DNA from: Thysanoteuthis rhombus
Taxonomy: Eukaryota; Mollusca; Cephalopoda; Oegopsida; Thysanoteuthidae
DNA: 64,000 nt
Direction of reading: 5' to 3'
NCBI GenBank assembly: GCA_963457665.1
Contig: OY735205.1
Coordinates: 25,695,191 to 25,759,190, forward strand
The position numbers and the translations under genes are program-made. This document shows, piece by piece, positions 35,208 through 44,351 of this stretch. The notes below the pieces were generated by a model. That model was given only the letters and a program-made list of their open reading frames with translations, was not told where the DNA came from and searched no databases. Within the stretch, counting starts at the first letter, position 1, and each line of letters begins with the position of its first letter.

Positions 35208-35416
35208 ATCGCTCGACGGGATTGTTGTTACCTTTTTTTGGCAAAAAAGACAAGTTTCCTGCGACCACACCGAACAAAATAACGGACTAGTAGGACCCCC
35301 TTGAAACTCTAGTTCGAAAAGATAAGCCCTTGTTGTTTTTTCGATTTGACTCGATTTTTTTTTTGTTCCGATTTTTTTGTTGTTTGTCTCGATTTTGTAT
35401 TTTTTTCTTTCCCTTC

Positions 35417-37722
35417 ATGGCCGACGAGGCCAGGAGGGCCTTGTTTGCTTCCCCCGATAAGGGGGAGGGCGGGGGCACATCCACACCCCCTAAAATAGGG
35501 AAAAAAACAAAAAAAAACAAGAAAAAATGTCTACATCACAGACAAACAGTACAAGTGAAAAGAATTCAGACATGAAAAAATCCCCCGTCCATGAAGGGAG
35601 GGGGGAAAATACAGACTCGCCGATTCCGGCGGGACAACAACAACAACAGGAAAAGACAAGTGGGGACTCTCCTAACGTTTGGTCATCCCCTCCCGTAATA
35701 AATACAGTCAATGTGGCGGAATTCGTCAAGCGTTGCCAGACATACAGTCACCTTGTAAAAGAGGACGGCTTACTGGTGGACTTGGTCGAATTGAAAGACA
35801 TTGAAAAGAAAATGGTGTCCGTCTTTTTGGTCGACAAGAAGTCAAACCGAATTGTCCGATCAAACAAAGACATAGTGTTGAAAGCACTGGCTAGCTTAGG
35901 AATCAAAGCCAAACAAGTTGTTAAAGGCGATGGCTTTGCGATGTGGGACGTACTATTGCCCACTGAACAGGACTGTTCAGATCTCCTGCGCCGAGAGCTC
36001 CAAACAAAGGAGCATTACATTCGTGTTGAGTATCTCGGCCGGAGAAGGACCCGGGTAATAGCACATGAGGTGCCCAGCTTCGTACTCGGGGAACATATCG
36101 GGGCTTTTCTCCTGAAATACGGAGAAATTGTCTCGGTTGACTCCGAGGCGATGCGTGGGGAGTGGCGTTTTGATCTTATGATCGACAGGAAGGCGTTCCT
36201 GGCCATTCCCAACTATTTGGACATAGGTGGTCGGAGGCGACTGCCTCTTATCGTAAAAGGTAGGAGGCCAGTCTGCTGGATATGCGGGGAGGCCGGTCAC
36301 CTCGCCGCTATCTGCAAAAAGAAACCGTCCAGCCTGACGCAAGACCCTTCCCACTCAGTTTCTGTGACCGCCCAAAAGGAGGCTCCCGTAGTCTCGCCTA
36401 CTGCCATGACTGGAGGAATCCAGTCAGATGCCGGGAGAGGTAAAAGTCTCCCCTCACCTAAACCGTCGACTCCGTCACCAAAGGTGGTGGCACAAAAAGA
36501 GAAGACGGAGGGGGAGTGGCAGGTAGTAGGTCGTAGTGGGAAGAAGGCCCAAATAGAGGTACCCCTGTTGCCACATAGCCTAAAGCGAACCGACACCGAC
36601 AGTCCCCAAGGAGAGACCCCGCAGTCTTATGCGGAACGGGCTAGAGTGGGGGGTTATGCTAGTCCAAGTCGTGAAAAAAAAGAAATGGCGGCGGCGTTGC
36701 TCATAAAACTTAAGTCCAGACAGCCAGCAGAGAGGGTTACCCCTCCACCCTCTCCCCGAACAATACACAGTCCTTCAATCAAAAAATCACCCCCCAAAAA
36801 AACAGAATTGACAGTTTTAAAAAAATCACCCCCCAAAGAATCACAATTGACAGTCCTAAAAAAATCTTCCCCCCAAAAAACTGAAATAACAACTTTGAAA
36901 AAATCCCCCCCCAAAAAAACAGAACTGACAACATCTCCCAGACACACACCCAGACACACACCAAAGAAAAATCAGACAGTGCCAGAACCTACATCTTCTC
37001 CAACTCCTCCATTGCCGCCCACTCTACTGTTATTTCCACAACCTCCCCCGCCACCGCCGCCGCCGCCGCCGCCATCACCGCCGCCGTCGTCGTCCCCCCC
37101 ATCAACACCATCAACAATATCAACAACACCAACACCTACACAAACACCAACACAATCGGCCTCACAAAAGAGGCCGAGAAGCCCAGCCGGGGGAGACGCC
37201 GGCGAGCCGACCAAAAAGGAGAAAAAAGTACGACACAAGAGAGGGGTCCACATCTGCCGTGTCGACCCGGACATTATAGAAAAATCGAAGCTTCAGCAGC
37301 AAGCCCTAAGGAATTTAAAAGTCCTCCACAGTTTCCGGTTCGTCGAGCCCGGAAGACGCGACGTGGAGGACCCCACCTTGTTCCCAGGGCTTAAAAAGCT
37401 GCTAACAGTAGTCCGGGTCGGAGACACCTCGCGGCAGGTGTGGGATATGCTCCGGGAGGCCAATGGGGCCTTCCAAATGACCACACCACTGGCTGTCTGG
37501 CATCATCCAGACTTGCAGAAACTCAAGAACTTTTGCTCAGGGAGGGTCCCCGTCTACATGCACCCCTCCCTTTATAGGGCAGCAAAACTAACATTCCCTA
37601 GGCACGTCGGCGGCGTGTCCCTGGATGGCTCCATCAGAACTGAGATGGGCACTGATCCTATGGGACCCGCTGTCGGTGTGCTATCACCGGCAATGTTCGC
37701 GTCAGGAGGGCAACGCCAATAG
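35417..37722 (+). CDS. ORF1 of unit 2, frameshifted near the N-terminus
   Basis: The usual start (MADEARRALF) is at 35,417. The A-rich stretch at 35,501-35,520 reads A7-C-A9-C where the other units have one more base, so this frame ends near 35,575. The second conserved Met (MSTSQT, 35,527) opens an intact 731-codon frame to 37,722 that retains the RRM-like region, the CCHC knuckle, the KKSPPKK repeats, the poly-Pro run and the C-terminal domain. Only about 37 basic, low-complexity residues would be lost. The gene may work from the second Met, be rescued by slippage on the A-run, or be an artefact of homopolymer sequencing. It also differs from unit 1 by Tyr for Phe in the C-terminal 'RVPVFMHP'. 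Confidence 0.85.
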
Positions 37723-37731
37723 ATTAACAAG

Positions 37732-40700
37732 ATGGCTCTCTATTTAGCAAGTTTGAATGGTCGTGGTTGCCGGAATGAGTCGAGAAGAGCTAGACTCTGT
37801 CGTCTCCTCCGGCACCTCGACGTGAGTATTTGTTGTTTACAGGAGACTCATTTTATTTCGAGCGACAATGAGAGTGTGCTGTCTCGAGATTTCCGTCTCT
37901 TTTCAGCATATTTTGATTACCGCTCCAGAGGTGTCTCTTGGCTAATAAGCCATTCTTTGAATGCGGTGTGTTCCCTTGTGTATGCAGACCCGGCGGGCAG
38001 ATTGTGCGTCGTTGATGTTACCATAAGAGGGGAGGCTTTTCGTCTGATTGGGGTTTATGCGCCCAACGGCCAGGGTGAGCGAATCAACTTCTTTCGGCAG
38101 ATCGATCAGTTCGTAGTTCCGTCGAGACGGCTAGTGTTAGCGGGTGATTGGAATGCCGTCCTTGATCCCGATATAGACCGAGGGGTAAATAGGGGAACTA
38201 ACAACGGTGACGTGATTCCGTTTCGGGATTTGATCAACAGGCTTGACCTGGTGGATAAATTCCGAAACGAACACCCCCGCCAAGTAGTATGGACTTGGAC
38301 TAATAGTGGCGACCCGAGTTCGGTGCAACGTTCCAGTTACATCGATCGGGTCTTAGCTAGAAGAGTCGACCATAAGTTTTTGGAATGTCCAAGTTTCCAT
38401 AGCGTGCCCTTTTCGGACCATAGATTAGTAAGGGCCCGAATGAATTTAGGTATAGCTAAGCCCTTCAAGTCTGGTTACTGGAAATTCAACACATCCCTCG
38501 TGGATATGGAGGATTTTCGGGACCAGCTAACATCACTAATCCAGCGGGAACTGACGGGGGCTATCCTGGGTAATAAATTCTGGGGGAACCTCAAAAACAA
38601 AATTAGGTCTTTTGCTGCCGATTACAGTAGGCGACTCAACCTAGTGAGACTAGCGGCACAAAAGGCACTAGAAGATCGGATCGAGAGGGCGGTGGAGGGA
38701 GGGGACTCTAGCCAGGTTAAGATAGCTAAGGCAGAGTTGGCCTCCTTGCATGCCAAGAAGGATCAAGCTCTAGTAGTTAGAGCTAGATTAAAAAGAATGT
38801 CCCCCGAGGCAACGAATATGGCCGATGAGCTGAGGCTAGAAGAAATTAGGAGTGCGTCTAGTCGGTATATCTCCAGCGTCACATCGCCGGACGGACGTCT
38901 TGTGACCACAAACGAAGGTATCTGTGAGGTGTTTCGTGCCAATTTTCAGGAACTATTCACCAGGGAAGCTAGACTGAATTCGGCTCAGTTCGACGCCTAT
39001 TTAGCTGACTTCCCTCGCCTTGAGGCGACTGAAGCAGCTGGGTGCGAGGGGCCCATAACAGAGGATGAAATCCGGGAAGCGTTAAAGAGCATCGAGAAGG
39101 AGAAGACACCGGGGATCGATGGTTTACCTTACGAAGTGTATTTGAGGCTGTCGCCCATTTTTGTTCACTTGCTGGCTTTGATCTTTAACCACTGGTTAAA
39201 GCAGGGGAGAATCCCCAGCCGCTTTACCAGAGGGGTAGTGAAATTGCTATGCAAGGACAAAGATGGAGGGGACGGGGTAGATAACTTCAGGCCCATAACT
39301 CTGCTCAATACAGAGTTGAAGATTTTGGCCAAGGTCCTCGCCAACCGACTGCAGACTGTGCTGGAGAGTCTGATTGGCCCCGAGCAGACTTGCTCTGTAA
39401 AGGGTCGGACTATCCAAGACAATCTGCACACGGTGCGCACGATCATTGAGAAAGTCGACAATGGAGCCGCGCTGATCAAGTTAGATCAGTCCAAAGCATT
39501 CGATAGGGTCGACCATCGTTTTCTCGAGTCCGTCTTATCCGCGTCTGGCTTCGGTGAGATCTTTCGCTCCTGGATTCGTCTCTTGTATGCATCCCCCAGC
39601 TCGGTGGTGGAAGTGAATGGAGTGAGGTCGAAAGCCTTTCAGTTGTCCAGATCAGTTCGTCAAGGTTGTCCACTTTCGCCGATGCTGTACATTCTTGCGC
39701 TGGAACCTTTCCTGCGCAAAGTAAAGGCGAATCCGGTCCTGCGCGGGCTAACCTTGCCTGGTGGTCACACGCCAGTCAAGTATACCGCCTACGTTGATGA
39801 CATAACTTTGCTTGTAACGAGCAGTGCCGAGATCAGGGAAATCAGCGTAGAGATCCAAAGGTATGAGACGGTGACAGGGGCCAAAGCCAACTGCGGCAAG
39901 TCTGAGGGCTTGTTGCTGGACTCGTGGAGAGGGCGCTCTCTCCCTGGTCCCTTTGCCTGGACGGAAGGGCCGTGCAAGATACTCGGCGTCTGGTTCGGTC
40001 CCGACCTCCAGTTGGAGAAAAATTGGTCGGGTGTACTGGAAAAGGTAGAGAAAGCAGTTGATCTGTGGACTCGGAGGAAGCTCTCCTTCAAGGGTAGGGC
40101 CGAGGTGTGCGTCTCTCACATCTACCCCCTTATCCTTTACCGACTTTCAGTGCTCCCTCTTCCGTGTACCGACCAACAAAAGTTGGAAGGTGCCATGTTT
40201 CGACTCCTATGGGGTCACAGGCACCCCATGGTATCTCGCAAGATCTGTCAGCTCCAACCTGCGGAAGGCGGCCTAGGAATGCCGAACATCAAAGCTCGGC
40301 AACATAGCCTACGCTTGACTTTCTTAGGTCGGATGTGTACGCAAGAAGAGCAGAACGGCGAATTCTGGAAAGAAGACGCCAGGAAGGCTTTCCCAGCCTT
40401 AAGAAACGTGCATTCCGACGACGGGGGTGAGGCCCGCCGTAGACCCCGGGCGGAATGCTCTTTCTATCGAGAATGCCGACACGCTCTCCGAGTTTTTTCT
40501 CGGGTGAAGCTATGCCTCAACGACACCCAGTCGTTGTCGAGGAGGGCATTATATCGGGTAATAGTGAGGGGGTCCGTTCGAGACGAAATGATCGAGGGGC
40601 TCGGTTTAACGAAGGCGGAGAGTCGCTCAATCTGGCCTTGGACGCCCGGACTGAGGTGCCTCAATAACAACGAGGCGTCCCTCACCTGGCTAGTTATACG

Positions 40701-41181
40701 GAATGCTCTCTGGGTCGGCAAACGGCTTTTTGCAGCGGGTCTGGTAGTTTCACCAGAGTGCATGCGCTGTGGTGGAATGGAGGAGTCTATTGAGCACGCC
40801 TTCTTCCACTGCAGCGTGGTGCAGCCGCTGTGCAAGCTGGTTGAAGGCCACATGGTTCGCATCGTCGGGGCACGGTTTTTTGCCTTGGATGCCAGTGTTG
40901 TCTGCAGCAATGTGTTCCCATCGTTGGAGAAGGACGCACATATAGTGCTAATGTGCTTACTTGGCGTGATGCGAATGGTGATTTGGACGACGCGTCAGAA
41001 GGGGTTCCACGAAGGAGAGCGTTTCACTCCCGAACAACTGATTGCGTTCTTTGGGCACCAGCTCAAAGTCAAAATCAGGGTCGAGAGGGGGAGACTCCCT
41101 TGGTCGGAATTCAACGGAAGGTGGGTGAGAGTTGCCCGACTGTGTCGAGTGAAAGGTGCTGAATTAGAGTGGTTTTTTTGA
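37732..41181 (+). CDS. ORF2 of unit 2: APE endonuclease-reverse transcriptase
   Basis: 1149 codons, uninterrupted, with every endonuclease and polymerase motif listed for unit 1 conserved. Private difference: Leu927 where the others have Val. It shares Gly1091 and Gln1031 with units 3-5, and Arg1097 with unit 5 only (His in units 1, 3 and 4). It ends in TGA. Position-by-position sharing with different neighbours points to past exchange between units. Confidence 0.95.
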   Translation: MALYLASLNGRGCRNESRRARLCRLLRHLDVSICCLQETHFISSDNESVLSRDFRLFSAYFDYRSRGVSWLISHSLNAVCSLVYADPAGRLCVVDVTIRGEAFRLIGVYAPNGQGERINFFRQIDQFVVPSRRLVLAGDWNAVLDPDIDRGVNRGTNNGDVIPFRDLINRLDLVDKFRNEHPRQVVWTWTNSGDPSSVQRSSYIDRVLARRVDHKFLECPSFHSVPFSDHRLVRARMNLGIAKPFKSGYWKFNTSLVDMEDFRDQLTSLIQRELTGAILGNKFWGNLKNKIRSFAADYSRRLNLVRLAAQKALEDRIERAVEGGDSSQVKIAKAELASLHAKKDQALVVRARLKRMSPEATNMADELRLEEIRSASSRYISSVTSPDGRLVTTNEGICEVFRANFQELFTREARLNSAQFDAYLADFPRLEATEAAGCEGPITEDEIREALKSIEKEKTPGIDGLPYEVYLRLSPIFVHLLALIFNHWLKQGRIPSRFTRGVVKLLCKDKDGGDGVDNFRPITLLNTELKILAKVLANRLQTVLESLIGPEQTCSVKGRTIQDNLHTVRTIIEKVDNGAALIKLDQSKAFDRVDHRFLESVLSASGFGEIFRSWIRLLYASPSSVVEVNGVRSKAFQLSRSVRQGCPLSPMLYILALEPFLRKVKANPVLRGLTLPGGHTPVKYTAYVDDITLLVTSSAEIREISVEIQRYETVTGAKANCGKSEGLLLDSWRGRSLPGPFAWTEGPCKILGVWFGPDLQLEKNWSGVLEKVEKAVDLWTRRKLSFKGRAEVCVSHIYPLILYRLSVLPLPCTDQQKLEGAMFRLLWGHRHPMVSRKICQLQPAEGGLGMPNIKARQHSLRLTFLGRMCTQEEQNGEFWKEDARKAFPALRNVHSDDGGEARRRPRAECSFYRECRHALRVFSRVKLCLNDTQSLSRRALYRVIVRGSVRDEMIEGLGLTKAESRSIWPWTPGLRCLNNNEASLTWLVIRNALWVGKRLFAAGLVVSPECMRCGGMEESIEHAFFHCSVVQPLCKLVEGHMVRIVGARFFALDASVVCSNVFPSLEKDAHIVLMCLLGVMRMVIWTTRQKGFHEGERFTPEQLIAFFGHQLKVKIRVERGRLPWSEFNGRWVRVARLCRVKGAELEWFF

Positions 41182-41403
41182 AATCTATTGGTTAATTAAG
41201 GATTTTGCAGTCCTGACACGAACGTGCTAACCCAGCCCAGGTTAGGATAGATTAGATTTTCCTTTTCTGTTAGCCAACAGTTTCTTAGCTAGGGAGAGAA
41301 TGATCATCAGCCCCCCTTTTTTTTTCTGTCCTCCACTTTTTTCGATTCCCATCCCCTCCCCCTCTAGATGACAGAAGGTAAAGTTTTCCAGAGGATGTTT
41401 GAG

Positions 41404-41435
<32 letters not shown>

Positions 41436-41864
41436 CTCGACATCCATCTTTTCGTCTGGTTAACTTACTGTTCTGCCATGTTGGGTCTTTTGTGGGGGGT
41501 CACATACTAATTTCGTTTTCGTTTTTTTTTTTTTTTTTTCTGTAAATATGTATCAGTCATTGGGGTTCGTTTTTGTTTGTAAATGTTCATCATGATTTTG
41601 TTCCCCCCCCACACACAAAAATTGTAAATAGGGGTTTGGAGTAGTTTTTACATCATAGAGAGAGTCTGACTTTATGGTGAATGCAGTGTGAGAGAGACCA
41701 GGAAAAATGTGTTGTTTTGGTGAATGGATGTATATAGTGTGATTGGGTCAGTGCATGAGACTAGCTAAGATAAGATTAGGAATAGAGTTGACCAGTCCTT
41801 ATACCCCATTCCCCCCTTCGACTTCATGTCATATTTCTCTCTCTCAGAGAATAAATAATCACAG
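41182..41864 (+). other. 3' UTR of unit 2, with an A-to-G cluster
   Basis: 683 bp with the same plan as unit 1. Between 41,483 and 41,692, twelve positions are G where the other four units all have A: 41483, 41550, 41569, 41575, 41585, 41594, 41600, 41638, 41664, 41679, 41688 and 41692. In that stretch I see no other substitution private to unit 2, only run-length differences. The poly(A) signal is at 41,850-41,855. The preceding hairpin here has one T-to-C change. Confidence 0.85.
41850..41864 (+). terminator. Unit 2 3' terminus and poly(A) signal
   Basis: AATAAATAATCACAG, identical to the other units, and followed at once by the unit 3 leader. Confidence 0.7.
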
Positions 41865-42074
41865 ATCGCTCGACGGGATTGTTGTTACCTTTTTTTGGCA
41901 AAAAAGACAAGTTTCCTGCGACCACACCGAACAAAATAACGGACTAGTAGGACCCCCTTGAAACTCTAGTTCGAAAAGATAAGCCCTTGTTGTTTTTTCG
42001 ATTTGACTCGATTTTTTTTTTGTTCCGATTTTTTTGTTGTTTGTCTCGATTTTGTATTTTTTTTCTTTCCCTTC

Positions 42075-44342
42075 ATGGCCGACGAGGCCAGGAGGGCCTT
42101 GTTTGCTTCCCCCGATAAGGGGGAGGGCGGGGGCACATCCACACCCCCTAAAATAGGGAAAAAAAACAAAAAAAAACAGGAAAAAATGTCTACATCACAG
42201 ACAGTCAGTACAAGTGAAAAGAATTCAGACATGAAAAAATCCCCCGTCCATGAAGGGAGGGGGGAAAATACAGACTCGCCGATTCCGGCGGGACAACAAC
42301 AACAACAAGAAAAGACAAGTGGGGACTCTCCTAACGTTTGGTCATCCCCTCCCGTAATAAATACAGTCAATGTGGCGGAATTCGTCAAGCGTTGCCAGAC
42401 ATACAGTCACCTTGTAAAAGAGGACGGCTTACTGGTGGACTTGGTCGAATTGAAAGACATTGAGAAAAAAATGGTGTCCGTCTTTTTGGTCGACAAGAAG
42501 TCAAACCGAATTGTCCGATCAAACAAAGACATAGTGTTGAAAGCACTGGCTAGCTTAGGAATCAAAGCCAAACAAGTTGTTAAAGGCGATGGCTTTGCGA
42601 TGTGGGACGTACTATTGCCCACTGAACAGGACTGTTCAGATCTCCTGCGCCGAGAGCTCCAAACGAAGGAGCATTACATTCGTGTTGAGTATCTCGGCCG
42701 GAGAAGGACCCGGGTAATAGCACATGAGGTGCCCAGCTTCGTACTCGGGGAACATATCGGGGCTTTTCTCCTGAAATACGGAGAAATTGTCTCGGTTGAC
42801 TCCGAGGCGATGCGTGGGGAGTGGCGTTTTGATCTTATGATCGACAGGAAGGCGTTCCTGGCCATTCCCAACTATTTGGACATAGGTGGTCGGAGGCGAC
42901 TGCCTCTTATCGTAAAAGGTAGGAGGCCAGTCTGCTGGATATGCGGGGAGGCCGGTCACCTCGCCGCTATCTGCAAAAAGAAACCGTCCAGCCTGACGCA
43001 AGACCCTTCCCACTCAGTTTCTGTGACCGCCCAAAAGGAGGCTCCCGTAGTCTCGCCTACTGCCATGACTGGAGGAATCCAGTCAGATGCCGGGAGAGGT
43101 AAAAGTCTCCCCTCACCTAAACCGTCGACTCCGTCACCAAAGGTGGTGGCACAAAAAGAGAAGACGGAGGGGGAGTGGCAGGTAGTAGGTCGTAGTGGGA
43201 AGAAGGCCCAAATAGAAGCACCCCTGTTGCCACATAGCCTAAAGCGAACCGACACCGACAGTCCCCAAGGAGAGACCCCGCAGTCTTATGCGGAACGGGC
43301 TAGAGTGGGGGGTTATGCTAGTCCAAGTCGTGAAAAAAAAGAAATGGCGGCGGCGTTGCTCATAAAACTCAAGTCCAGGCAGCCAGCAGAGAGGGTTACC
43401 CCTCCACCCTCTCCCCGAACAATACAAAGTCCTTCAATAAAAAAATCACCCCCCAAAGGAACACAATTGACAGTTTTAAAAAAATCTTCCCCCCAAAAAA
43501 CTGAAACAACAATTTTGAAAAAATCCCCCCCCAAAAAAACAGAACTGACAACATCTCCCAGACACACACCCAGACACACACCCAAGAAAAATCAGACAAA
43601 ACCAGAACTCACATCTTCTCCAACTCCTCCATTGCCGCCCACTCTACTGTTATTTTCGCAACCTCCCCCGCCACCGCCGCCGCCGCCGCCGCCATCACCG
43701 CCGCCGTCGTCGTCCCCCCCATCAACACCATCAACAATATCAACAACACCAACACCTACACAAACACCAACACAATCGGCCTCACAAAAGAGGCCGAGAA
43801 GCCCAGCCGGGGGAGACGCCGGCGAGCCAACAAAAAAAGAAAAAAAAGTGAGACACAAGAGAGGGGTCCACATCTGCCGTGTCGACCCGGACATTATAGA
43901 AAAATCGAAGCTTCAGCAGCAAGCCCTAAGGAATTTAAAAGTCCTCCACAGTTTCCGGTTCGTCGAGCCCGGAAGACGCGACGTGGAGGACCCCACCTTG
44001 TTCCCAGGGCTTAAAAAGCTGCTAACAGTAGTCCGGGTCGGAGACACCTCGCGGCAGGTGTGGGATATGCTCCGGGAGGCCAATGGGGCCTTCCAAATGA
44101 CCACACCACTGGCTGTCTGGCATCATCCGGACTTGCAGAAACTAAAAAACTTTTGTTCAGGGAGGGTCCCCGTCTTTATGCACCCCTCCCTTTATAGGGC
44201 AGCAAAATTAACATTCCCTAGGCACGTCGGCGGCGTGTCCCTGGATGGCACCATCAGAACTGAGATGGGCACTGATCCTATGGGACCCGCTGTCGGTGTG
44301 CTATCACCGGCAATGTTCGCGTCAGGAGGGCAACGCCAATAG
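42075..44342 (+). CDS. ORF1 of unit 3: RNA-binding gag-like protein
   Basis: 755 codons from MADEARRALF. The frame is open for 24 more codons upstream (from 42,003), but that extension is T-run-encoded Phe-rich sequence and is not conserved in unit 1, so I take the shared ATG. One KKSPPKK-type repeat fewer than units 1 and 2, and two tandem RHTP tetrapeptides. It has 'NQTKPELTSSP' where units 1 and 2 have 'NQTVPEPTSSP'. Zinc knuckle and C-terminal domain are intact. Confidence 0.9.
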   Translation: MADEARRALFASPDKGEGGGTSTPPKIGKKNKKKQEKMSTSQTVSTSEKNSDMKKSPVHEGRGENTDSPIPAGQQQQQEKTSGDSPNVWSSPPVINTVNVAEFVKRCQTYSHLVKEDGLLVDLVELKDIEKKMVSVFLVDKKSNRIVRSNKDIVLKALASLGIKAKQVVKGDGFAMWDVLLPTEQDCSDLLRRELQTKEHYIRVEYLGRRRTRVIAHEVPSFVLGEHIGAFLLKYGEIVSVDSEAMRGEWRFDLMIDRKAFLAIPNYLDIGGRRRLPLIVKGRRPVCWICGEAGHLAAICKKKPSSLTQDPSHSVSVTAQKEAPVVSPTAMTGGIQSDAGRGKSLPSPKPSTPSPKVVAQKEKTEGEWQVVGRSGKKAQIEAPLLPHSLKRTDTDSPQGETPQSYAERARVGGYASPSREKKEMAAALLIKLKSRQPAERVTPPPSPRTIQSPSIKKSPPKGTQLTVLKKSSPQKTETTILKKSPPKKTELTTSPRHTPRHTPKKNQTKPELTSSPTPPLPPTLLLFSQPPPPPPPPPPPSPPPSSSPPSTPSTISTTPTPTQTPTQSASQKRPRSPAGGDAGEPTKKEKKVRHKRGVHICRVDPDIIEKSKLQQQALRNLKVLHSFRFVEPGRRDVEDPTLFPGLKKLLTVVRVGDTSRQVWDMLREANGAFQMTTPLAVWHHPDLQKLKNFCSGRVPVFMHPSLYRAAKLTFPRHVGGVSLDGTIRTEMGTDPMGPAVGVLSPAMFASGGQRQ

Positions 44343-44351
44343 ATTAACAAG

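Larger units (their letters stand above)
35208..41864 (+). mobile_element. Array unit 2 (6657 bp)
   Basis: Leader of 209 bp, identical at its start to units 3 and 4. It carries two features no other unit has: a 1-nt deletion in the ORF1 A-run, and a cluster of A-to-G differences in the 3' UTR. Its main 3' UTR T-run is 29 T. Confidence 0.95.
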
